A stretch of 64,000 nt of DNA from Muricea muricata (taxonomy: Eukaryota > Cnidaria > Anthozoa > Malacalcyonacea > Plexauridae). Positions within the stretch are counted from its first letter, which is position 1. Every line of letters begins with the position of its first letter. Made by a program: the position numbers and the translations under genes. The stretch is from positions 122,206,737-122,270,736 of the forward strand of contig OY979716.1 of NCBI GenBank assembly GCA_963855995.1, written 5' to 3'. Shown here one piece after another: positions 36,486-46,494 of this stretch. Under the pieces are notes generated by a model, which ran no database searches, was not told the origin of the DNA, and saw only the letters and a program-made list of their open reading frames with translations.

Positions 36486-36921
36486 GTATGGTGGTGATTA
36501 AACTGTTTTTCTCTTCTTCTGCATGCTTTGCTTTGTCCTGGAGATCCTCTAAGATATAAGATAGATTATTGAATCGTTCCTTTAGACAATTATTCTCCTA
36601 TTTTAGCTCCAAATTTTCCTTTCTTAACGCATTCAACTCCCTTTCTGAATAAATTCTTTAAATTCCTCTAGAGAGTCATTAACTGTGGATTGTGGAAGAA
36701 GGAACTAAACTTGCTTCGGGCTGATGACTGCATGTATACTTCAGAAACTTCGGTGTTTACAATGTTATTTGACAATAACTCCTTCGATACAGAAACAGCT
36801 GATTTCAATTTTTCTTCGACTTCAGCTTTATTTTCCCCGTACACTGTGATCGTCTGTGAGTTTGCATACAGCAATACACAAGGATATGCAACATATCAGA
36901 CAAGGCAGGGTGTGTGAAAAA

Positions 36922-37165
36922 TACAAAATAGAAAATAAACAGAAGGGCCACTCGGATCGGAACCTTTGAAGTTTGTGTCCCCACGCATGTCGCATTACGC
37001 ATCTTCATTATGTAGGTTCAGGCCAGTCAATTGCATTTTCTGGCCAATAGAAACGCTGAACTTGCTGTTCCGCCATTCTGCCATTACGCTGGCCAGTCAA
37101 TTGCATAAAAATAGGGGGACGTGTTGCACTGCTAAGTGGCCCTACAGTTTATTCGCTATACTGTG
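36922..37165. mobile_element. Miniature inverted-repeat element, family M (copy 3)
   Basis: The internal sequence (CCCCACGCATGTCGCATTAC and CTGGCCAGTCAATTGCAT) and the right end TCGCTATACTGTG match the other copies. The left end is diverged (TACAAAATAG for CACAGTATAG). No target-site duplication is visible, so this is an older copy. Confidence 0.85.
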
Positions 37166-38102
37166 GTGCTACATTACAGCTTATAACCAATTAATGACAG
37201 TAGTCCTTACAAGCGAACATGACACATTTTATATCACATACAGTACAATCATACAAGGCCAGTCTCCGGTCAGGAAAAAAACTTCCACAGGACAAGAACG
37301 AAGAAAGATTAAAATATGATTAAATCCGAGAATCGGAGTTTTTACCCTGTGATGTCCGCGCCTGCGGATTATATAATGGTCAATGGTGTGATATGGGATT
37401 CAAGATTGCGAGTGCTGCTAATTAACAGTCAGGAGGGGTCCTTATTTACGATCTAGCTACGGTCCTGTAGATAGGTAAAGTGTCGTCATTTGTTTGCTCG
37501 CGCGATATGAGTGTTAGTTAAACAATTAAATCAACTACGTCAATTCTAACTGGCAAAAAGGTTCTAATTAGTGCATGCGCGCGCAACGAAGAAAGTTAAA
37601 CCAATTTCGCATAATAAAGAGCACGCCACATGCTGTCTACTGTTTTTCCTCTTGACCAACAGTACCATGCTTCTCAATTTCAATCGACTCTCTCATTTTG
37701 TAAGAGAACATTATCAGTCGTTAAAATAGTCGCTTCATTCCATTTTATGCTACCACGAACCATGGTCATTAGTCCATTAGTGATTAGCACTGATGAAGAT
37801 CCAGCATCAATCCGCTGCCCGTCAATCCAGTATCCGTCAATCCGGTATCCATCTATCCGCGTTTTCTCACGCCTTTCGATACCGATACAATTTTCGCTTG
37901 TCCCATCACGGAGGTTCAAATGGGAACCCGCGCTCTCACCTTCTAACCATAGCCCTCTCGTTACTATCTAGTTAATATTAATTTTTTTTAATTAGTAAAA
38001 AGCCTCTGCAGAGGGGAGTGAATTTTTGAGAAAAGCCATCCATATATACTGTGAAATACGTACCATAAAGAAAACAAAAATAGGTTATTAGTTATTCTTT
38101 CA
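37166..38102. other. No recognisable gene
   Basis: A 113-codon plus frame (37630-37971) contains a short I-R-x-P-S-I-x-Y-P-S-I repeat that simply reflects a local ATCCGTC/ATCC repeat at 37810-37860. I see no domain. Confidence 0.5.
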
Positions 38103-38110
38103 TCTCAAAT

Positions 38111-38255
38111 CAGGGTTGCCAGATTTCTTGAATAATTAAGCCAAACCATCATTAGTGCTATCAAAAAAACAAAGAAAACAAAAGGCAAATACAATGAAGA
38201 ACAAAGAGGATTGTGAAAAGTTTGGCTAATTTATGCATGCAATCTGGCAACCCTG
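38111..38255. mobile_element. hAT-type miniature element, 145 bp
   Basis: The terminal inverted repeats CAGGGTTGCCAGATT and AATCTGGCAACCCTG are perfect over 15 bp. Both flanks carry TCTCAAAT, a perfect 8 bp target-site duplication (38103-38110 and 38256-38263). A CAGGG terminus and 8 bp duplication fit hAT. The internal 115 bp is A-rich and non-coding. Confidence 0.95.
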
Positions 38256-38503
38256 TCTCAAATCCGTTCTTTGATCCCAGTCCAAAATTCATGATGAGAT
38301 CATCGTGACTCGCAACATGAAAGAATAATCACAGGCGGCCCAAACGCGCGCTAGACTGTAACAATTATTGTATATTTGATATATAGAAAAATATATCACT
38401 AAAATATATTTTAAAATGAAATTTACTTGCCTATTTGATTGTGTGTACTGCTTTTGTTGTTATTTGCAGTTATAATATTTTTTAAACGTTTTACAGTCGA
38501 TGG

Positions 38504-38797
38504 TTGCGACGAGTCACTTGTGTACATATAATAAGTAAAAGGCTGCAGACTCCCGCCCGTCGATCCGTCGACGCGAGAACTTTGAGTCAAAAATTCGCCC
38601 ACTTAAATAACTCCATTCTCAAAAAAAAGTCGTCAGCATGTAGATCAGATGCCGTTCTTCGAAAATACTACGATACTTTGCCGAGATCCACACGATTTCG
38701 ACAATTATTTAACGATGAAAATCAAAATCGCTTTTATGTCGAACTTGTAAAGACCGATCACTGCTACGGCGGCGGCTTGGCAGCCAGGCCTTCTTGA
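38504..38797 (+). CDS. 97-codon ORF in the left foldback arm, unknown
   Basis: The frame contains L-S-Q-K-F-A-H-L-N-N-S-I and D-A-V-L-R-K-Y-Y-D-T-L-P-R-S-T-R-F. I recognise no family. The other arm (39432-39725, minus) encodes the same 97 residues with only two changes (D to G, V to G) plus at least one silent T/C change. Because arms of a foldback element can be kept alike by gene conversion, an open frame in both does not by itself prove it is translated. It could be a captured host exon. Confidence 0.35.
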   Translation: MRRVTCVHIISKRLQTPARRSVDARTLSQKFAHLNNSILKKKSSACRSDAVLRKYYDTLPRSTRFRQLFNDENQNRFYVELVKTDHCYGGGLAARPS

Positions 38798-39431
38798 CCG
38801 TTAGGATTTACAGGGGGGGGGGGGGGGGCAGACGGCGCCAGCGCGCAGCATGCAAATACCAAGCAAATATTTCCGGTAACAGACAGCCAATCGCTACGGA
38901 GCTAGAGACTGTTTACATAATTTGAAATCTATAAATAAAAATATCAGTTGTAAATATCAGTTGTAATCTAATAAATATACGTGCATAAAAGCGAGAACGC
39001 ATAGTACACACGAAAGAACAAATTTTCCGACTGTACGTATATAGTACAGATGTTACCAACTTGTGCTTTGTTATGTATCATATATCAACGATCAGATCGC
39101 GGTCATATTTCAAAAGTCCAATATCAAATTTCAAATTTGCATTACAAAATTGTCGTGTGTAGAAATAAATTATCTTACCATGCTTTCCAACAAATAGCCG
39201 CTTTAGACTTCCGTTTCTTCACATTTGCAAAATCTCCGTCGTTTAATTTTCTTTTTTTCGACAGCATATCGAGTTCATAGTATTAGTTTAAAAAGTTTCG
39301 AAGATCAGATTTCAAATTATGTAAACAGTCTCTAGCTCCGAAGCGATTGGCTGTCTGTTACCGGAAATATTTGCTTGGTATTTGCATGCTGCGCGCTGGC
39401 GCCGTCTGCCCCCCCCTGTAAATCCTAACGG

Positions 39432-39725
39432 TCAAGAAGGCCTGGCTGCCAAGCCGCCGCCGTAGCAGTGATCGGTCTTTCCAAGTTCGACATAAAAGCG
39501 ATTTTGATTTTCATCGTTGAATAATTGTCGAAATCGTGTGGATCTCGGCAAAGTATCGTAGTATTTTCGAAGAACGGCATCTGATCTACATGCTGACGAC
39601 TTTTTTTTGAGAATGGAGTTATTTAAGTGGGCGAATTTTTGACTCAAAGTTCTCGCGCCGACGGATCGACGGGCGGGAGTCTGCAGCCTTTTACTTATTA
39701 TATGTACACAAGTGACTCGTCGCAA
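39432..39725 (-). CDS. 97-codon ORF in the right foldback arm, unknown
   Basis: This is the inverted partner of the ORF at 38504-38797. It reads G where that copy has D in R-S-V-x-A-R-T-L and G where that copy has V in V-E-L-x-K-T-D. Position within the arm, start and stop are identical. The function is unknown. Confidence 0.35.
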   Translation of the reverse strand: MRRVTCVHIISKRLQTPARRSVGARTLSQKFAHLNNSILKKKSSACRSDAVLRKYYDTLPRSTRFRQLFNDENQNRFYVELGKTDHCYGGGLAARPS

Positions 39726-39861
39726 CCATCGACTGTAAAACGTTTAAAAAATATTATAACAGCAAAATAACAACAAAAGCAGTACACACAATCAAATAGG
39801 CAAGTAAATTTCATTTTAAAATATATTTTAGTGATATATTTTTCTATATATCAAATATATA

Positions 39862-40211
39862 TACGGTGGCCCATAAGGGACATTTAAAGCCTAGGATTTT
39901 AATTTTAACCCCCAGTGTTATTATACCCTCTGGTTTTTAATTTTTAAATGTTCAAGTTCTTATTTTTAAACGCTAAAATTTTTAGTTTCTTAATATACAC
40001 GCTCAAGTTTTTTGGTTTTAAACGCTCAGGTTTTATTCTTAAACGCTCAGATTTTTATTTTTAAACGCTCAGGTTTTTATTCTTAAACGCTCAGGTTTTT
40101 ATTTCTAAGCGCTCAGGTTTTATTTTTAAACGCTCAGGTTTTTATGTTTAAACGCTCAGGTTTTTATTTCTAAGCTCTCAGGTTTTTATTTTTAAACACT
40201 CAGGTTTTTAT
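39862..40211 (+). repeat. Left terminal inverted repeat with ~21 bp subrepeats
   Basis: After the first 120 bases the repeat consists of about ten tandem units of the type AAACGCTCAGGTTTTTATT, with small variants (CTAAGCGCTCAGG, AAACACTCAGG). Such ordered subterminal units often serve as transposase binding sites in other elements; that role is inference here. Confidence 0.92.
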
Positions 40212-40698
40212 TGCTTGCTATTTACTTGCAGTCAATAGTTCATAGACTTTCTTGATATTTTCGACTTATCCACCGTTTAAGCTAAACGCCTTTGATACAA
40301 CCGGCCCCAGTTGTTTATCTAAAGTTTGCCAAGATAATGATTTGGGTAAATTTCATATATTCTGTTACGGTTTGTTATTGTACATTTGTTATTGAACGTT
40401 GATGAAATTTTACAAATGTATCTGGTGCGAACAACTCGCCGTGTCATTTGAGTACATGGTAATATTTCTGATTTTAACACAGGTTCAAGACTTCCTTAGC
40501 AAGGTTCTTTACCAGAGTGAAGAAGTGCTGAACAAGTTTAAAGAAGACAAGGCAAGTGTAATGCTATTATGTCTTATATTTGTGTATATGCCAATCGGAT
40601 TTTACTATCAATCTAAACCTACTTTCGAACGAAAATAGCATTACGTAATAACTGTTAGTTTTCAGAAAAAAGAATTTGCAAATTTAATTTTTTTCGTC
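40212..40698. other. Spacer inside the 8.3 kb transposon
   Basis: A short plus frame (40399-40638, 79 codons) with hydrophobic stretches is present but has no recognisable domain. I see no regulatory site I can name. Confidence 0.4.
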
Positions 40699-41517
40699 AT
40701 ATCGCAAACTGTACATCAAACACCGCTACACTTCGGCAAAATAATACAAAACTGCCAAGGAAACAGCAAAAAAACATAAACACTTTAAAGATGGATAATT
40801 TTTCTACATAATCACTAACAAATATGTTTAAAAACGATTTAAACTTGCTCGAAACAAGCAAAAATATACGATATTTTTGCCGGCAATTTTTTTGTCCGGA
40901 TGCGAGATACTTCAATCGGTTATGACGTAAATATAACGCAATCTTATTGGCTATCGAAAATAAACAAACTTTTTCAAAAAACAGTAACATGGCGGGAATG
41001 AATCTACTTTATCGCCTGGAACAAATATAGATAATGACCGTTGAAAAATAAACAACAGCTGGAAAAAAAACATTCGTAAGAAAAAATTATATTTTAAAAC
41101 TACAAGCTTATATAAGAAGCTCAACATTTAAAGCTCAACGAATGTTTTTTTCCAGCTGTTGTTTATTTTTCAAAGGTCATTAACTATATTTGTTCCAGGC
41201 GATAAAGTAGATGCATTCCCCCCTGTTAATGTTTTTTGAAAAAGTTTGTTTATTTTCGATAGCCAATAAGATTGCGTTATATTTTACGTCATAGCCGATT
41301 GAAGTATCTCGCATCCGGACAAAAAATTGCCGGCAAAAATATCGTATATTTTTGCTTTTTTCGAGCAAATTTAAATCGTTTTTAAACATATTTATTTGTG
41401 ATTCTGTAGAAAAATTATCCATCTTTAAAGTGTTTATCTTTTTTTTTTGCTGTTTCCTTCGCAGTTTTTTATTATTTTGCCGAAGTGTAGCGGTGTATGA
41501 TGTACAGTTTGCGATAT
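40699..41517. repeat. Foldback repeat, 379 bp arms with 60 bp loop
   Basis: The left arm 40699-41077 starts ATATCGCAAACTG and ends ACATTCGT. The right arm 41138-41517 is its complement with about a dozen differences (for example one extra stretch CTTCGCAGT near 41457). I see no convincing target-site duplication. It may be a non-autonomous element inserted into the 8.3 kb transposon, or a structural part of it. Confidence 0.85.
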
Positions 41518-41609
41518 AGTTGCCTACCTTGGGAATATACATATACAAATGAACACAGCAGCTACTTGAGATCAGAGCAAGCGCCAGTATCTCATGGGCT
41601 GCCTATGGG

Positions 41610-41867
41610 CACAGAGTAATACATACAGAGGGATCACTTCGCGAAAAAAACGTAAGGTGTTTTGTCAGGCCGCCATGTTGTTAGCAAGTACCTGCACATG
41701 CGCAGTCAGTGTAGTTTAGCGTAAGCAATTTAAGCAACCAGTGTAAGCAACACAAATTTAGGCAAGCTGCGCATGTGCAGGTACTTGCTAACAACATGGC
41801 GGCTGCCTTACGGCTTTTTTATGGGATTTTTTCGCGAAGTGATCCCTCTGTATGTTATTACTCTGTG
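41610..41867. mobile_element. Miniature inverted-repeat element, 258 bp
   Basis: The ends are CACAGAGTAAT and ATTACTCTGTG. The arms run on through CAGAGGGATCACTTCGCG and, further in, GCCGCCATGTTGTTAGC. CTATGGG flanks both sides (41603-41609 and 41868-41874), a 7 bp duplication. It is inserted in the 8.3 kb transposon and carries no gene. Confidence 0.93.
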
Positions 41868-41964
41868 CTATGGGGCTTCCATAAAAATGTTTGTTTCTGC
41901 CTCTTTGCAGCGGTTGTGCGAGTAGCGCAGGAGGCTAGGCACGCGTTTCCATGCTGCACGTCAC

Positions 41965-42382
41965 GTGTACAATTCCCCCGAACAGACCTCTTTTTATGAT
42001 TTTTCTTTATTTTTTTTTCTTTTGGCTTGGTTTAGGTTGGGTTTATTTTATTTATTTTATCACCCAAGGGAATCCACGGATAGTCCTGGTAACTACAATC
42101 ATCCACAAAATATATTGAGACTTTCCCTATACTCCCCCTTTCCTCCAAATTTTAATGTTGGAACGCCAACATATTCTCATCAGGGCATGTTGTGCCTCCA
42201 AAACGTCAACTATCTCATTGGGAGTTAAATTTACAACGTTTGGCGTTCGAACTAAGCAATGTTATGCTCGAGAACAACATTGAAACGAGGGATGGGGATT
42301 TGTCTCAAATATTATATGGACGATTGCCATGCCATTCTGAGGCCAGCGAAATAACTTCTTCCTCTTCAGTACTGTGACGAGT
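41965..42382 (+). CDS. Possible 5' exon region of the UBX-HECT gene
   Basis: Two overlapping plus frames look protein-like. One contains N-H-P-Q-N-I-L and G-T-P-T-Y-S-H-Q-G-M (to about 42190). The next contains P-P-K-R-Q-L-S-H-W-E-L-N-L-Q-R-L-A-F-E-L (42192-42377). A single-base shift would join them. A strong splice donor, GTGGTAAGT, follows at 42381-42389. This could be an upstream exon of the gene at 43011, with the GGAC repeat inside the intron, or a separate small gene. I recognise no domain. Confidence 0.3.
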
Positions 42383-42448
42383 GGTAAGTCGGTCGGTCGT
42401 CGTCGGCTGGTTGGTCAGTCAGTCAGTCGGTCGATCGGTCAGCTAGAT

Positions 42449-42633
42449 GGTCAGACAGACGGACGGACGGACGGACGGACGGACGGACGGACGGACGGAC
42501 GGACGGACGGACGGACGGACGGACGGACGGACGGACGGACGGACGGACGGACGGACGGACGGACGGACGGACGGACGGACGGACGGACGGACGGACGGAC
42601 GGACGGACGGACGGACGGACGGACGGACGGACG

Positions 42634-42672
<39 letters not shown>
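42449..42672. repeat. (GGAC)n then (AGAC)n microsatellite, about 220 bp
   Basis: About 45 perfect copies of the tetranucleotide ACGG/GGAC run from about 42455 to 42638, then change abruptly to AGAC units. The flanks hold decayed GGTC/GTCA units (42396-42445). All three plus frames and all minus frames stay open through it because a 4 bp unit cycles the frame, so the long TDGR- or SVRP-type frames here are artefacts. Confidence 0.97.
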
Positions 42673-43010
42673 CCGACCGATCGATCGACTGACCGACAGA
42701 CAGAAACAGACAGTCCGTAAACAATAACACAATAACATGTTGCACCATGCATAATCATTCCAATGCGTATCGAACAGCAAGCTCTGGTTCTGTAGAGGCT
42801 GTGGCCGAAATGGCAGCGAGAATTTTTAAGTTCTAATAAACAGGAAATTCTGAAAAAATAAATTTCGTTGGCTGTGTCGATGAAGTCATTGAAGTGTTTT
42901 CTTATTAGAAACGTTAAAATTATTCGACATTGAATACAATCCTAAACATCCTTTGTAGTTTGTAAAATCGCATTGAATTTATATTTACACTTTCGCAAAG
43001 CAAGGTTTGA

Positions 43011-45830
43011 ATGAAGTCTCTCTGCAACAACGCCATGAATAAAAAATCCTCGCGAGGATTTAATTTAAGATTTAATCTTTGGTGTTTAATAGAACTCGGA
43101 CTACGTGCGAAAGGTGACCAGGCTAAACTTCGTGCTTTTTGCAGTAAAAGCCATATTGGTGAAACTGATAGACAGGCCAAGATGAGGAAGTTAAAGGAAA
43201 TTGTCGAACAAGGAAAAAGTACCAGAACATCACCAAAGCCAAGCAAGAAAATTGTTACGCCAGCAGTACCCACAAAGAAGCCAAAACCAACATTAAAGTT
43301 CGAATTTAGGTGGAAGCATTTAAATGACGAAGGAGAGTACAAATTAAAGAGGGCAAATGAAGGTGGTGGTGTGCGTTCAAAATCCATTGCTCGTGACTCG
43401 AACGCAGAAGCTTGCTTGAGGGAAGCTCGGAATCTCTTTTTCGCTAATGGTAAGCAATTGGACGAAAAGTCTGATGATTTGGAATTTAAACTAGGAGACT
43501 TTAAAGATGAGTGCATCAGTGCGTCGGAAGAATTTTCTGCAGAACGTTACAAAGAAATGTATGGATTCCATACCCCGCGATTAGTGCTCTTAAGCAGCTG
43601 GAAAGAAAAAGCGATTGTTGTTCCTGAGTCTTCTGATTCGTCTGAATCAGATGACGAATTTTTGAGTCACCCTCCCTGGCATGTGCCTCCAGATAGCAAT
43701 TCTTCGACAAACATAACTTCTGAGCCTGATCCTCAAGAGTATGACCTTGGGATACGGGACAATTCCAACGAGTTGATGGAAGAAATCCCCTTGGTTTATG
43801 ATGAGTCTTTTGAGACACGCGATGAGTCCTTACAAGTTGTAGCTGCTTCGAGCACCCTAATTGGGTCATCACACGAACGCAGGGTACTTGTTCAACAGAT
43901 TGAGCGTGAATTTGAAACTTCTCTTGCATCTGACCAGGCTAAGGATCAACAACGCAAAGCTGAAGAACAAGCTTTTGCTCAAAATGAACGAAGACAAGAA
44001 TTGAGAATTGCAAGAGAAAGTCAAACGCCCGCAGAGCCTGATGTAAAAAACCCACGCGTCATTATCCGTGTGCGACATCCCGAACTTGGATCAGTATCGA
44101 GGGCGTTTAGTCCTTTCTCTAAGATGGCAGACGTGTACAATTGGGTAGGATCTTTGGCTACCTTGCCAGAACATTTCTTGCTGGCACAAATCTTTCCCAA
44201 TTCGTTCCTGTATCCTGATGAAGATGTTTCTTCCGTAAATTCATCAGTACTCTATATGGTTTCACAGGAAGATCCAGTCCCTATGTATTCAATCCAAGAG
44301 GATGGTAATAAGAGGGAACAAGCATCCAAGGCTCAGGTTCAGCTTGTTCAGTCGGAAGAAGATATCGAAACATTGTGTGACTTTCCAAAACAATTTATGG
44401 AAGAGGACAAGATACTTTCACTTGAGGAAGAACGTGCCAGTCAACTTTTACAGGGCCTTCAAACAAAGTGTCAAAACGTGCGCGAGAAGTTTAAGGATCA
44501 GAAAGTGATGGAAGTAAGTCGCAGTAATTGTTTACAAGAATTATTAGCGATATACAAGCACGATGAAATCATGGATTCAAAGGTCATGTTAGTGTTTAAA
44601 GACGAGGCTGCAGTAGGCGATGGCGTTTGTAGAGAGGTGTATGCAGTGTTCTGGGAAAACTTTGTGACTAAGTACTGTGAAGGTAAGATTATTGTTAGAA
44701 TATCCTGTGCCTCAGGTTTGACGTGTTTGCTGGTTTACTTTCAAAATTTCAATTGATTTAAAACTATCGCACAATTACCTTTAATTATTCAATTGTTTTT
44801 TGTAACTCTTTGAGCTACTTTTTATTGAAATACAAACTCTGCAGAAAATAGTTTAAAATTTGATATTTCAAATGACGTTTGTTGCGTTTTAATAATAATA
44901 TAATGATAGGTGCAGAGTTTTGGTTTTGTCCTTGAAGGCTGATCGAAATGGTTTTGTTGGCTGTGTTCTCCCCGCCGTCCTCCCTTTGATTCCTAGAAAA
45001 TGCAATAATCGTTACTCATTTTTAACTTTTTTAAGGTGCTTCACAGTTCGTTTTCGTTCTTTCGCCTTCATTTCCGACGGAATATTATACTACGTTGGGT
45101 CGCATTATCACGCACCAACTCATACAAACAGGTACCATACCCTTACAGCTATCCGAAGCGTTAATGCAACAGGCAGTCGTTGGGAAAGTCTCCCATGCAC
45201 GATTGCCTTGTACAGTTCTTTTTTATGTTACTGCACGAGAAAGAAAGGGATATTATTCAGAAAGCCTTTCTTGGCACAGACCCATTCCCTACAGAAGATC
45301 TTATAGATATTTTCTGTGAATATGGTACAACAGCTCTTCCCAGTCGAGAAAACATCAAGCAGATCGTTTCACAAGTGGCTAATACAGAGTTGATAACAAA
45401 ACAATTTGTTTGCATTATGAAACTGAAAGAAGGGATGGGGACATTTTGGAATGACATAAGTGCTGAAGAAATTAAAGCAGTCTACAGCTGTTGCAGTCCT
45501 ACATTCAACAACGTTGCAAACATTCTCTACTTTGAGCAGTTCTCACCGCAAGACGAGAAAGTTTCAAGATGGCTCATGCGATATTTGAAGAACCAAAGCC
45601 GGAAGATTCTATGTCGCTTCATGCGTTTCTGCACGGGTTGCGAGCTTGTGCGTCCTGAAAAAAGGATAAAAGTGAAAATGGAAATAATGTCCGATCTCGC
45701 CATGCGACCAAAATCGAAAACATGCTTCAGTGTCCTAACTTTGCCAAAAAATCACCAAACCTATGCACGCTTCAGTGAAAACATGGATTTCTACATGAAT
45801 AATCCTCATGCGTGGGACCTTAGTGATTAA
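43011..45830 (+). CDS. UBX-like and HECT-type ubiquitin ligase gene of the transposon (multi-exon, frame broken)
   Basis: The first large exon (43011 to about 44682) begins with a charged N-terminus and an acidic S/D/E-rich middle. From about residue 345 it has a UBX-like ubiquitin-fold domain (V-I-I-R-V-R-H-P, S-R-A-F-S-P-F, A-D-V-Y-N-W-V), then the start of a HECT domain (V-M-L-V-F-K-D-E-A-A, G-V-C-R-E-V-Y-A-V-F-W). A GTAAG donor stands at 44683. HECT resumes at about 45065-45175 (L-G-R-I-I-T-H-Q-L-I-Q-T-G) and 45180-45830. Its end holds S-K-T-C-F-S-V-L-T-L-P, with the likely thioester cysteine codon at 45723, and closes W-D-L-S-D before TAA. AATAAA lies near 46147. The last two segments are in different phases, so a frameshift near 45180 probably breaks this copy. 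The family transfers ubiquitin via the cysteine; its target is unknown. An acceptor-like TTTTTGCAG at 43146 makes the true exon start uncertain. Confidence 0.75.
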
Positions 45831-46494
45831 TAGTGATGTATATTTCCTTGACACTTCGTTAGAGTATGTCTACATGTTAATGTAGCACATAACTGTTTCA
45901 ATTTACATTTATATATATAGTTATTACAGTTATTACCAAATGTCATATTAGTTGTCGACTGTAAAATTTCTTTTGTATAGCCAGTTAATATACACAGTAT
46001 ATATCATTTCTTTTAACTTTTTATATAAACCGACATCAGGTCGGAAAATGTGTAAAGAGCTGAACATACTCTCTGCTAGCTTGAACAAACGTTTTGTTGT
46101 TTGTAACAGAAAAAATTGACATTGTTTAAGTTATCTTATTAACTAAATAAAGAAGTTTTGAGTTTGTTGAAAGTGTTTTCACTGCTTTCTTACTTCATCT
46201 TGTGAAGCAACCTACTCATCATTAATATAATGTTTGCGATATTAATACTTGTGGGTACCTTTTTATTACCGGGAAAACTTCCACTTTAACGTTTGTATTT
46301 AACGGCCAAAACATTTAAAACTATGTAGTGTGATTACAAATTTTAGCTCGCATGGTGCATCAGTTCATATTACATATAGTTATATGTGGATAATTAAGTC
46401 CGCATTGACATTAGGTAGAACTCAACAACATATTGGTATTAAAATTTTGCCAGGCACTCTTTATTGGTTGCACTCACGCTCGACGCTATACGAT
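45831..46494. other. Intergenic gap between convergent genes of the transposon
   Basis: AT-rich, with an AATAAA near 46147 on the plus strand for the HECT gene. No other feature is seen. Confidence 0.5.

Larger units (their letters stand above)
33838..36890 (-). mobile_element. CR1-like LINE B, two ORFs, 3' part missing
   Basis: Minus strand, in order: ORF1 (about 36874-35567, interrupted by a 217 bp miniature element at 36269-36485), endonuclease (35490-34536), linker (34510-34200) and the start of RT (34196-33838). RT stops at V-K-P-A-V-L-N, before the palm core, where LINE A sequence begins. LINE B is thus 3'-truncated, or LINE A lies inside it. Frames in the endonuclease are shifted at least twice. 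Confidence 0.85.

Noticed and set aside
37910..37940. GGTTCAAAT T-loop-like sequence
   Set aside because: The flanking stem does not pair and there is no D-arm upstream.
41911..41975. tRNA-like stretch GAGTAGCGCAGGAGGCTAGG
   Set aside because: The arms do not pair well and no acceptor stem closes it.
42374..42780. Frames of about 100 codons with T-D-G-R or S-V-R-P repeats on both strands
   Set aside because: A 4 bp repeat without stops stays open in all phases; there is no non-repeat coding context.
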